From contig DATJRY010000021.1 of the NCBI GenBank assembly GCA_035504415.1, positions 248,001 to 312,000 on the forward strand: a stretch of DNA of 64,000 nt, in the 5' to 3' direction. This stretch comes from Candidatus Sulfotelmatobacter sp. (GTDB lineage Bacteria; Vulcanimicrobiota; Vulcanimicrobiia; Vulcanimicrobiales; Vulcanimicrobiaceae). The first letter of the stretch is position 1; every line of letters begins with the position of its first letter. This document shows, in pieces, positions 33,934 to 41,753 of this stretch. The notes below the pieces were generated by a model, which saw only the letters and a list, made by a program, of their open reading frames with translations, made no database searches and was not told the DNA's origin. A program made the position numbers and the translations under genes.

Positions 33934-34431
33934 GTGGTGTACAGGGTCGACGAAATCGTCCGCTCGCTGTTCGGTACTCGCTCGGCTCCGTTGCCGGACG
34001 AGCACGACGTCGCGCTCTATCAGAGCATCCTGGACTCGCAGGTCCGCAGCATGGAGGAGATCGACGCGATCCTGAGCGCGACGGGCGTGCTGGCGTTCAG
34101 CGCGATGACGTATCTGCTCTCGACGGACGAGGTGCGCACCGGGGCACCGGCGGCGCGGGTGCTGGCGGTCGCGATGCTCGCACCGGTAGCGCTCGTCGGC
34201 GTCGCGATCATGCGCCACCGCCAGCGCGACGCGCCCGATCTGAACGACCTCGAGCTCGAGCTCCTCCACGACCGCACCGCCGCCTTCGCGCGCGCCCGCG
34301 CCGGCATGGTCGAGTCGTTCAACGCGAACCGCGAGACGATGGCCGCCAAGAAGCGCATCCGCGCCTGGTCGACGCTGCTCGCCGCGGCCTTCTTCCTGAC
34401 CGACCTGCTGGGCTTCGTGGTACACTGGTAG
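33934..34431 (+). CDS. membrane protein, 165 aa, hypothetical
   Basis: From a GTG at 33934. A soluble N-terminal helix with ALYQSILDSQVRSMEEIDAI, then hydrophobic segments at about 46-60, 74-92 and 145-165 (LLAAAFFLTDLLGFVVHW), separated by a charged coil (DLNDLELELLHDRTAAFARA). A small integral membrane protein of unknown role. The 41-aa gene starts 4 bp after its stop. Confidence 0.6.
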   Translation: MVYRVDEIVRSLFGTRSAPLPDEHDVALYQSILDSQVRSMEEIDAILSATGVLAFSAMTYLLSTDEVRTGAPAARVLAVAMLAPVALVGVAIMRHRQRDAPDLNDLELELLHDRTAAFARARAGMVESFNANRETMAAKKRIRAWSTLLAAAFFLTDLLGFVVHW

Positions 34432-34435
34432 CAGC

Positions 34436-34561
34436 ATGAAGTGGCTCGCCCGGCAGGTCAGCGACCTGTACCTGATCCTCTTCCGGCCCGACAAATGGCG
34501 CGCGCGCCCGCGCACCAAGGACGACACCGGGTCCGATAACCCGATGATCTACTTCCGCTAG
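34436..34561 (+). CDS. small basic protein, 41 aa
   Basis: Reads MKWLARQVSDLYLILFRPDK at the start, then an Arg-rich and Asp-containing tail ending NPMIYFR. It has a short amphipathic N-terminal helix and many basic residues; possibly membrane-associated. A TACACT -10-like box lies exactly 9 nt before its ATG, as at sufB and rplU. Its last 4 nt overlap the antisense stop of the permease pseudogene. No family known to me. Confidence 0.5.
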   Translation: MKWLARQVSDLYLILFRPDKWRARPRTKDDTGSDNPMIYFR

Positions 34562-36013
34562 GCGAGCCGGCGCATCGCGTCCGCGTCGGCGCCGGCCGTG
34601 CTGTGCCGCCGACCGTATCCGAAGTAGACGATCAGGCCCACCGCGAGCCAGACCAGAAACGCCAGCCACACGAGCGGGAAGAACCCCCACACGAGCGGGT
34701 TGCCCACTTTGAGAAAGTAGATCAGGAAGACCGCGGAGACGGCCGAGAGCACCGGAATGAGGTGCGGACCGAACGGCACCGCGAAGCGGCCCACCAACTC
34801 GGGGTGGCGCTTGCGCAGCACCGGCACGGCGATCGACACCATGACGAACGCCACCAGCGTCCCCATGTTGGTCGCCGATCCGAGGATTCCGATCGGAAAG
34901 AACGCACCGGCGATCGCGATTAGGACACCGAAGAAGACTTGCGAGAAGACCGGCGTTCGCCACGCCGGATGCAGTCGGACGAATCCGCGCGGAAGCAGCC
35001 CGTCACGCGCCATCGCGAAGAAGATGCGCGTCTGACCGAACATCATCACGAGCATGACGGTCGTGAGCCCGGCGATGGCGCCGAACGCGATGATGATCCC
35101 GGCCCACACGAGCCCGACGTAGTTCATCGCGAACGTCACCGGGAACGCCACGTTAAGCTTGTAGAACGGCACGATTCCGTCCAAGATGATTGTGACGATG
35201 ATGTAGAGCACCGTGCACACGATCAGGCTGGCGAGGATACCGAACGGGAGGTCTCGCGCGGGATCGTGCGCCTCTTCGGCGGCGGTCGAAACGGCGTCGA
35301 ACCCGATGTACGCGAAGAACATGAAGGCGGCGCCGCCGAACACGCCGGCCCACCCGAACGGCATGTATCCGCCGGCGAACGTTCGCGGTCCCGGCGGCAG
35401 ACGGAAATTCGCGGGATCGACGTGACCGGCGCCGATCGCGATGAAGAACAACACGACGACCACTTTGATCGCCACGATGACCGCGTTCACCGCGCCCGAT
35501 TCTTTCGTACCGCGCACGAGCAACGCCGTGATGAGCAGGACGATGATCGCGGCCGGCACGTTGGCGATGCCGGGCGTCGCGTCCCAATGACTGTGCTGCC
35601 ACGCTTGCGGAACATCGAGATTGAAGAGCGCGTGGAGGATGAAGGTGCAATAGCCGGACCAGCCCACGCTGACCGTCGCCGCGCCGAGCCCGTACTCGAA
35701 GACCAGGCCCCAGCCGACGATCCAGGCCAGAAACTCGCCGAGCGTCGCGTAGGTGTAGGTGTACCGAGACTTCGGCGTAGCAGAACGCCGCGAAGACGCT
35801 CGCGATGCCGGCGATCACGAACGAGATCGTAAGGGCCGGGCCGGCCCGCGTCGCCGACGCGACGCCCGTCAGCACGAAGATGCCGGTGCCGATGATGGCC
35901 CCGATGCCGATCGCCGTGAGCGCCCACGGCCCCAGCGATCGCCGCAGCCCACGACCGGAGTCCGCCCCTTCGGCGATAATCCTCTCGAGCGGCTTGACGC
36001 GAGCGAACAGCAT
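34558..36013 (-). pseudogene. frameshifted APC-family amino-acid permease
   Basis: The N-terminal part (MLFARVKPLERIIAEG ... GIGAIIGTGIFVLTG ... AAFCYAEVS) runs in one frame. From about 35765 the protein continues in another frame (TYTYATLGEFLAWIVGWGLV ... to the end near 34558). The residues expected between CYAE and YTYTYATLGEF (about ten, including the conserved VPxSG/AGS turn) are missing. So a short deletion of non-multiple-of-three length is at the junction, beside a GGTGTA tandem repeat. The rest is intact, with about twelve membrane segments of the YfnA/CAT cationic-amino-acid type. Recent inactivation, or a sequencing/assembly error. Confidence 0.85.
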
Positions 36014-36219
36014 CGCTCGGACCTTGTCTCCGCGGAGAGGGTCGACCTCGCGCGAGGCTGGTTCACGACGGCAAAGCAAGCGGGCACTTTACCGGCTGCT
36101 TGCCCGCTTGACCCGCCAGTTTGAATCCGTGGCTTCGTCGAGATTGGTCTTAGGGATTGATCCCGTAGCGCCTTGAAGCACAAGGCGAGCGAGCGGGCCA
36201 AGTGTAAAGACTGGCCCCG

Positions 36220-36420
36220 ATGCTCCTCACCGGGTTGCTCCTGCTGGCGCTAGGAGCCATTCTAATTGCAGTCGCAGCTAATCCAAGGATCATAGCTACG
36301 GACCCCACCCTGGCCACCCGGCTGAATTTCGTCGCTTGCGTCATCGTCGCTTGTGGCGCAGTTCTCGCGCTTCTGGACTATATGGGTAGCCAATTGGGGA
36401 AAGGATCGTTGTTCGGATGA
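36220..36420 (+). CDS. small membrane protein, 66 aa
   Basis: Two hydrophobic helices (about 1-20 and 37-52) with a short loop (NPRIIATDPTLATRL). It starts 9 nt after a TAAAGA -10-like box. Base composition is clearly lower in GC than the surrounding genes. It is coupled to the next small membrane gene through an ATGA overlap. No family recognised; likely horizontally acquired. Confidence 0.5.
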   Translation: MLLTGLLLLALGAILIAVAANPRIIATDPTLATRLNFVACVIVACGAVLALLDYMGSQLGKGSLFG

Positions 36421-36686
36421 TGACAATGGCACGGCCCCCCCAGCGCCAGACGACGAAGCGCAGTACAGCTTCGTTGCTGCCGTCCCTCTATAGTGCGTTG
36501 CTAGCCGCTGTCGTCGTCGTGGTTATTGCCACGCTCATCGGAACCCGATCGCACGGTTGGTTGCCTTGGTTTGTCGCATTCCTCGGTGTCATAGCGCTCG
36601 CTAGCGTGGCGAGAACGCTTTGGCGAATGCGCCCAAGCCACGACTCGTCCGGCCGCCACGTGGCGGGAACGCACGGAGCGTTCTAA
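36417..36686 (+). CDS. small membrane protein, 89 aa
   Basis: A basic, Thr/Gln-rich N-terminus, then two membrane helices (LYSALLAAVVVVVIATLIG and WLPWFVAFLGVIALASVA) and a basic tail. It overlaps the preceding small gene by 4 nt, so the pair is probably one transcript. Low GC relative to neighbours. Function unknown. Confidence 0.5.
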   Translation: MMTMARPPQRQTTKRSTASLLPSLYSALLAAVVVVVIATLIGTRSHGWLPWFVAFLGVIALASVARTLWRMRPSHDSSGRHVAGTHGAF

Positions 36687-36790
36687 ACCGGTTCTGTTCG
36701 TGGCGTGCTAGGCCGCCGGGGTTGGCATCGCAAGCCTAGCAGGCGGCGCCTCGGGAATCAAAACTGGCCGCTACCCGAAACCCCGTGGCC

Positions 36791-36819
36791 TTGCCGGGGT
36801 ACCGGGTCCGTGGTACACT
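36791..36819 (+). promoter_or_regulatory. promoter of rplS operon
   Basis: TTGCCG (36791-36796), 17-bp spacer, TACACT (36814-36819). Transcription would start near 36826, giving a leader of about 50 nt before the rplS ATG at 36877. It restores expression of rplS and downstream genes after the insertion that separates them from trmD. Confidence 0.6.
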
Positions 36820-36876
36820 ACCGGGGTTGCCCGCGCGGCCCGCGTGGTGCTTTGCGTTGTTCGTCAGAGAGCTGTC

Positions 36877-37227
36877 ATGAACGTACTCGACCTGATCCAG
36901 AAGGAACAGGAAAAGCCGAACGTCCCGGAGTTTCGTCCGGGCGACACCGTCAAGGTCTACTCGAAGGTCGTGGAAGGCGGCAAGGAACGCATCCAGATGT
37001 TCGAGGGCGTCGTGACGGTCCGTCGCGGCGGCGGCCTGGCCGAAGCGATCACGGTGCGCCGCGTGGCGCACGGCGTCGGCGTCGAGCGCACGTTCCTGCT
37101 CCACAGCCCGCGCGTCGACCGTATCGAGGTCTCCAAGCGCGGTATCGTCCGCCGCTCGCGCCTGTACTACTTGAGCGAGAAGGTCGGCAAAGCGGCCCGC
37201 ATCAAGGAACGCAAGACCGCGAAGTAA
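36877..37227 (+). CDS. rplS: 50S ribosomal protein bL19
   Basis: 116 residues from ATG 36877. Family blocks: [28 protein letters not shown] and [20 protein letters not shown], ending [20 protein letters not shown]. It sits at the subunit interface of the 50S particle. In many bacteria trmD is directly upstream; here 3 kb of other DNA intervenes. lepB follows 10 nt later. Confidence 0.97.
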   Translation: MNVLDLIQKEQEKPNVPEFRPGDTVKVYSKVVEGGKERIQMFEGVVTVRRGGGLAEAITVRRVAHGVGVERTFLLHSPRVDRIEVSKRGIVRRSRLYYLSEKVGKAARIKERKTAK

Positions 37228-37237
37228 CCGCGGCTCC

Positions 37238-38008
37238 GTGACACCTCTCGAACTCCTGGGACTGATCGCCCTCTTCGCGGTCATCCGCGTCGCGATCAGC
37301 GTGCGGCCGGCCCGCGTCGCCGTGGGCAGCGGCACGACCGAGATCGCCGACACCGGAACGGTGCCGGCGACGCCGTCGACGCGCACCGTCATCCGCGAGT
37401 ACCTCGACGCCTTCATCGTCGCCGGCCTGGTCGCGCTGTTCCTCATCACGTTCGTGGTGCGGACGTTCTACATCCCGAGCGGATCGATGGAGCCGACGCT
37501 CCAGATCCACGACGTGCTGCTCGTCAACGAGTTCGAGTATCGCTTCACCAAGCCGCGCGACGGCGACGTCGTCGTCTTCCCGCCGCCGCTGCCGAGCACG
37601 AACGACTTCATCAAGCGCGTGGTCGGCTCACCGGGCGACCAGATCCGCGTGCACGCCGGCGTCGTCTACCGCAACGGCCAGCCGCTGAACGAGACCTACA
37701 TCGCCGAGAAGCCCAACTACGAGCTGCAGATCCGCGACTACGGCATTTGGGTCGACGGGCAGCGGCTCGATCCGGCCACGGCCAACATCCCGCCCAAGGC
37801 CGACTGGACCGCGCCCGATCGCATTCCGCCGAACTGCTACCTGATGTTCGGCGACAACCGCAACAACTCGGAAGACTCGCACATCTGGGGCTTCGCCCAG
37901 GACGCGGGCACGTTCGCCAGCGGCCCGCTCGCCGGGCACAAGGCCTCGTTCACCGGCCGCGCGTTCCTGATCTTCTTCCCCTTCAACCGGTTCCGGATTC
38001 TGCATTAG
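37238..38008 (+). CDS. lepB: signal peptidase I (first copy)
   Basis: 256 residues from a GTG. Hydrophobic N-terminus, a second membrane helix (about 58-76), then the catalytic Ser83 in IPSGSMEPTLQIHDVL and general-base Lys126 in TNDFIKRVVGSPGDQI. The box GDNRNNSEDSHIWG is complete. It has an insertion between boxes (NYELQIRDYGIWVDGQ) that the second copy lacks. It cleaves signal peptides on the outer face of the inner membrane. A strong hairpin follows its stop. Confidence 0.96.
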   Translation: MTPLELLGLIALFAVIRVAISVRPARVAVGSGTTEIADTGTVPATPSTRTVIREYLDAFIVAGLVALFLITFVVRTFYIPSGSMEPTLQIHDVLLVNEFEYRFTKPRDGDVVVFPPPLPSTNDFIKRVVGSPGDQIRVHAGVVYRNGQPLNETYIAEKPNYELQIRDYGIWVDGQRLDPATANIPPKADWTAPDRIPPNCYLMFGDNRNNSEDSHIWGFAQDAGTFASGPLAGHKASFTGRAFLIFFPFNRFRILH

Positions 38009-38009
38009 T

Positions 38010-38057
38010 GGGTTGCGCATAGCGCAACCCGTCGCGTTCGGGCTTCGCCCGAGCCGC
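38010..38057. repeat. twin-hairpin repeat between the two lepB genes
   Basis: First hairpin GGGTTGCGC-ATA-GCGCAACCC (38010-38030), starting 2 bp after the lepB stop. The second, TCGGGC-TTC-GCCCGA, with flanks (38032-38057), is the inverted copy of 32179-32204. It may act as a transcriptional attenuator or RNA-processing site. Confidence 0.7.
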
Positions 38058-38075
38058 CTAGGCGTCGAGGTCCAA

Positions 38076-38585
38076 ATGGCGAAGGGTGTGCGCGTGGTGA
38101 AGGCGCGCACCGCCGTCTCGTTGTCCGCGCAGCTCGTTTTGCTGGCGCTGATCGCGACCGCGTTCTTCTTGCGAACGCCGCAAGTCGACGGACTCTCGAT
38201 GGAACCGCGCGTCCGCGCGGGCGAGTTCGTGCTCATCAACACGCTGGCATATCGCTTCGGCCCGGTGCGGCGCGGCGACGTGGTGGCGTTCCGCCACGAC
38301 GCACCCAACCCCGAGACGTACATCAAGCGCGTCGTCGGGCTGCCGGGCGAGCGGGTCGAGGTCCGGCAAGGCGTCGTGCTCGTCGACGGCGTCGCGCTGG
38401 CTGAACCCTACGTGCGCTTTCCGGATCACCGCAGCGCGCCGGCGGTCGTCGTGCCCCCCGGCGCCTATTACGTGCTCGGCGACAACCGGGCCGACAGCGA
38501 CGACTCCCGCAACTGGGGCGTCCTGCACGCCGGCGACATCGTCGGCAAAGCCGTGGTCGGCATCTGGCCGCCGCGGCGCATCTGA
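38076..38585 (+). CDS. lepB: signal peptidase I (second, shorter copy)
   Basis: 169 residues from ATG 38076, behind GAGG. One membrane helix (about 14-32), catalytic Ser41 in VDGLSMEPRVRAGEFV, Lys84 in TYIKRVVGLPGERVEV, and the box GDNRADSDDSRNWG. All catalytic features are present. It differs enough from the first copy that the duplication is old; the two may prefer different substrates. The next gene starts inside its stop (TGATG). Confidence 0.95.
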   Translation: MAKGVRVVKARTAVSLSAQLVLLALIATAFFLRTPQVDGLSMEPRVRAGEFVLINTLAYRFGPVRRGDVVAFRHDAPNPETYIKRVVGLPGERVEVRQGVVLVDGVALAEPYVRFPDHRSAPAVVVPPGAYYVLGDNRADSDDSRNWGVLHAGDIVGKAVVGIWPPRRI

Positions 38586-39391
38586 TGCCCAGCGGCGGCG
38601 GCGTCCAGGACGCCCAGATCCAGTGGTATCCGGGCCACATGGCCGCGGCGATGCGCAAGCTCGCCGAGCGGCTGAAGATCGTCGACGTCGTCATCGAGGT
38701 CGTCGACGCGCGGCTGCCCCGCTCGAGCGCGAACCCGGCCCTCGACCAGCTGGCCGCGCGCAAACGGCGCATCCTCGTGCTGGGCTGCGAGGACCTCGCC
38801 GACCCGCACGCGACGCGGGAATGGGTGGCGTGGTACGCGGCGCACGACCGGCTGGCGATCCCGGTCAACGGGAAGGACCCGACCTCGGTCCGGCGCCTGC
38901 AAGCTCCGCTGGCCGAGACGGTCGCGACCAAGGGCACGACGCGGGCCATCGTGGTCGGCATCCCGAACACCGGCAAATCCTCGATCATCAACGGTCTGGT
39001 CGGCCGGACCGCGGCGAAGACCGAGGACAAAGCCGGGGTCACGCGCTCGTTGCAGTGGTTCCGCGTGCAGCCGAAATTGGAAGTGATGGATACGCCCGGG
39101 ATCCTCGTGCCGAAAATCGCGACCCCGCAGGCCCAGTGGCAACTGGCGCTGACCGGCGCGTTGCCGCGCGACCGGTTCGACCCCGAAGAGATCGTCACCG
39201 CGTTCGTCGCCTGGTCGCGCGCGCACCGCCCCGCGCTCACCGTTCCGGACCTCGAGGAGTTCGCTCGCGCACGAGGCTTCGCGCGCCGCGGCGGCGAGTT
39301 CGATCTCCACAACGCGGCCGGCGCGTACTTGCGCGAGATCGGCACGGGGGCGTTCGGGCGGATCACGTTCGAACGGCCGGAGGCCGCCTGA
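38585..39391 (+). CDS. rbgA: ribosome-biogenesis GTPase RbgA/YlqF with altered G4 motif
   Basis: 268 residues, circularly permuted GTPase. It opens with IQWYPGHMAAAMRKL. G4 should be NKxD, but residues 67-70 read Gly-Cys-Glu-Asp (LVLGCEDLAD). G5-like and G1 (GIPNTGKSSIINGLVGR) are intact, as are G2 (GVTRSLQWF) and G3 (DTPGIL). RbgA matures the 50S subunit; loss of Asn-Lys would weaken guanine specificity. Otherwise normal in length and position, before rnhB and overlapping by one base. Confidence 0.9.
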   Translation: MPSGGGVQDAQIQWYPGHMAAAMRKLAERLKIVDVVIEVVDARLPRSSANPALDQLAARKRRILVLGCEDLADPHATREWVAWYAAHDRLAIPVNGKDPTSVRRLQAPLAETVATKGTTRAIVVGIPNTGKSSIINGLVGRTAAKTEDKAGVTRSLQWFRVQPKLEVMDTPGILVPKIATPQAQWQLALTGALPRDRFDPEEIVTAFVAWSRAHRPALTVPDLEEFARARGFARRGGEFDLHNAAGAYLREIGTGAFGRITFERPEAA

Positions 39392-40122
39392 TGGCGAGCG
39401 CGGAGGAGGCCCGGCGCAAGCGACGCAACGCGGTGGCACGCGAGCGGCGCAGGCTCGAGCGGCTGCACGCCTACGAGCAGCGCGCCTGGGCCAACGGCCA
39501 CCGGCTGGTGGGGGGCATCGACGAGGTCGGCCGCGGTCCGCTGGCGGGCCCGGTCGTCGCGGCCTGCGTCGTCACCGACGGGCCGCTGCACCTGCGCGGC
39601 TTGAACGACTCGAAGCAAGTGCTGCCGGAGTTGCGCGCCGAGCTGGCGATCGAGATCAAAGCCAAGGCGATCACCTGGGCGATCGGCGAGGCCAGCGTCC
39701 TCGAGATCAACCGGCTCAACATTTATTGGGCCAGCGTGCTGGCGATGGAGCGCGCGCTGGCGGCGCTCTCGTTCGCGCCCGAGTACCTGCTCACCGACGC
39801 GGTTCGCATCAAGAGCTGGACCGGTTTGCAAGAGCCGGTCATCAAGGGCGACGCGAAGTGCGCGACCGTGGCGGCCGCCTCGATCTTGGCCAAGGTGCAT
39901 CGCGACGGGCTGCTGGTCGAGCTCGATCAGCGCTATCCGCACTACGGCTTCGCCCTGCACAAAGGCTACGCGACCGCGCAGCACATCACCGCGCTCAACC
40001 AATACGGACCGTGCGACGAGCACCGCTTGGGGTTCTGGCGCGTGCGCGCCGCGTGGGACACGCTGCCCGGACTGGAAGCGTTCGTCGCTGAAGGCATACC
40101 GGCGGAGAGTCTGGCCGAATGA
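39391..40122 (+). CDS. rnhB: ribonuclease HII
   Basis: 243 residues. A basic N-terminal extension (about 40 residues) precedes the RNase H fold. Catalytic motif GIDEVGRGPLAGPV holds the first Asp-Glu pair; GLNDSKQVLPELR, IKGDAKCATVAAASILAKVHRD and YPHYGFALHKGYAT follow. It removes ribonucleotides misincorporated in DNA. Operon position between rbgA and yraN is standard; its stop overlaps yraN (ATGA). Confidence 0.96.
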   Translation: MASAEEARRKRRNAVARERRRLERLHAYEQRAWANGHRLVGGIDEVGRGPLAGPVVAACVVTDGPLHLRGLNDSKQVLPELRAELAIEIKAKAITWAIGEASVLEINRLNIYWASVLAMERALAALSFAPEYLLTDAVRIKSWTGLQEPVIKGDAKCATVAAASILAKVHRDGLLVELDQRYPHYGFALHKGYATAQHITALNQYGPCDEHRLGFWRVRAAWDTLPGLEAFVAEGIPAESLAE

Positions 40123-40457
40123 ACCGCACGCAACGCGGCCGAGCCGGTGAGGACGTCGCCGTGGCGCTGCTCGAAGCGCACGGCTTTCGCATCGTCGGCC
40201 GCAACGTGCGCCTGCCCGGCGGCGAGATCGACGTCATCGCGCGCGAGGGCGACGTCGTCGCGTTCGTCGAGGTGAAGGCGCGCGCCAGCGGTGCGTTCGG
40301 GAGCGCCGTCGGCGCGGTCGACGCGCGCAAGCGCGCCCGGCTGCGGGCCGCCGCGACCGACTGGCTGCAGATCGCCGCGCCGCGTGCGCAGGCACGCTTC
40401 GACGTGGTCACCGTCGAGCACGGCCGCGCGACGCTGCGGCGCGGAGCGTTCGCGTGA
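40119..40457 (+). CDS. yraN: YraN/UPF0102 family predicted nuclease
   Basis: 112 residues, full length. The endonuclease-like core is visible: GRAGEDVAVALLEAHGFRIVGRNVR, GGEIDVIAREGDVVAFVEVKAR (Glu-Asp...Glu-x-Lys) and FDVVTVE. It is an uncharacterised small family with a restriction-endonuclease fold, commonly next to rnhB. It overlaps the kinase gene by 4 nt. Confidence 0.93.
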   Translation: MNRTQRGRAGEDVAVALLEAHGFRIVGRNVRLPGGEIDVIAREGDVVAFVEVKARASGAFGSAVGAVDARKRARLRAAATDWLQIAAPRAQARFDVVTVEHGRATLRRGAFA

Positions 40458-41749
40458 CGACGCTCGAAGGCCGCACGCTCGGCGAACGGTACCGCGTCGA
40501 CGCGCTGATCGGGCGCGGCGGCATGGCGGACGTCTACCGCGGCGTCGACATCGTGCTCGACCGCGAGGTCGCCGTCAAGGTGCTGACCGAGCGCGACGAC
40601 GGCGAACGCGACCGCTTCCTGCGCGAAGCGCGCTCGATGGCGCGGCTCAACCATCCGAACATCGTCGCCGTCTACGACGCCGGCCGCAGCGAGGGCTGGT
40701 CGTACATCATCATGGAGCTGATCGCGGGCCGCACGCTCGGCACGGTACAGCCCCACGAGCTGACCGTCCACCAGGCGCTGCGCCACTACATCGAGATCCT
40801 CGACGCGCTGTCCTACGCGCACGAGAACGGCATCGTGCACCGCGACATCAAACCGGCCAACGTGATGCTCTTGCCCAGCGGGCAGGTCAAGGTGATGGAC
40901 TTCGGGCTCGCGCGCCGGGCCACCGACATGTCGAGCGCGACCAACGCCGGCGAGATCGTCGGCACGATCGCCTATCTCCCGCCGGAGCGGTTCTTGGGCA
41001 AGTCGGCCGACGCGCGCAGCGACCTGTACTCGGTCGGCGTGATGATGTACGAGACGTTCACCGGTCAGGTCCCCTTCAAGAGCGAGACCGACGATCTGGT
41101 GGCGGTGATCTTCGGCCACGTCAACGAGCCGGCGCCGCCGCCGCGCAGCGTCAACCGCGCCGTCCCGATGCAAGTCGAGCGCATCATCATGCGGCTGCTC
41201 GAGAAAGAACCCGACCGCCGCTACGGTACCGCGCAAGAAGTCATCGCCGACGTGCGCGCGTTGCTCGGCCCGTCGCCGGCGGCCGTCGGCGACGCCGCGA
41301 GCCGCAGCAAGGCGCCCAGCGGCCCGCCGACGGCGGAGATGGACGCCGCGCGCAAGACCATCGAAGCGGACGCGCGCGAGGTGCTGGCCCGCACCTTCGG
41401 TAAGACGCGCGGCGTCGACGTCGGCTACTCGGAGACGCTGGCCGGGATGCTGGCCGCACGCAAGCGCGATTGGGCCGAGGCGACGCGCGCCTATCGCACC
41501 GCGCTGACGGCGTTCGCCGAAGCGAAGAACGAGATCGAGTGCGCGAAGACCGCGCTCAAGTTCGCCGGCATGGTGCTGCAGAAGAACACCGAAGCCGAGT
41601 CGAGCGCGGATCGCCGCGAGGTCTCGGGTGCGATCGACATCCTGACTGAAGCGTTGCCGACCTTCCGCGGACGCTCGATGCTGCGCGAGCTCGAAGAGGG
41701 CGAACGGCTTCTGTACGCGCTCCAGCGCGTCCTGATACGAACCCGCTGA
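40454..41749 (+). CDS. soluble Hanks-type serine/threonine protein kinase
   Basis: 431 residues from a GTG. Kinase domain about 12-275: glycine loop IGRGGMADVYRG, Lys in VAVKVL, catalytic HRDIKPANVML, DFG, and GTIAYLPPERF (PPE in place of the usual APE). After a Pro/Ser linker, a helical C-terminal region (about 300-431) has TPR-like character. There is no membrane segment or PASTA domain, so it acts in the cytoplasm. Unusual as the last member of the rbgA-rnhB-yraN series. Confidence 0.93.
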   Translation: MTTLEGRTLGERYRVDALIGRGGMADVYRGVDIVLDREVAVKVLTERDDGERDRFLREARSMARLNHPNIVAVYDAGRSEGWSYIIMELIAGRTLGTVQPHELTVHQALRHYIEILDALSYAHENGIVHRDIKPANVMLLPSGQVKVMDFGLARRATDMSSATNAGEIVGTIAYLPPERFLGKSADARSDLYSVGVMMYETFTGQVPFKSETDDLVAVIFGHVNEPAPPPRSVNRAVPMQVERIIMRLLEKEPDRRYGTAQEVIADVRALLGPSPAAVGDAASRSKAPSGPPTAEMDAARKTIEADAREVLARTFGKTRGVDVGYSETLAGMLAARKRDWAEATRAYRTALTAFAEAKNEIECAKTALKFAGMVLQKNTEAESSADRREVSGAIDILTEALPTFRGRSMLRELEEGERLLYALQRVLIRTR

Positions 41750-41753
41750 CCGC

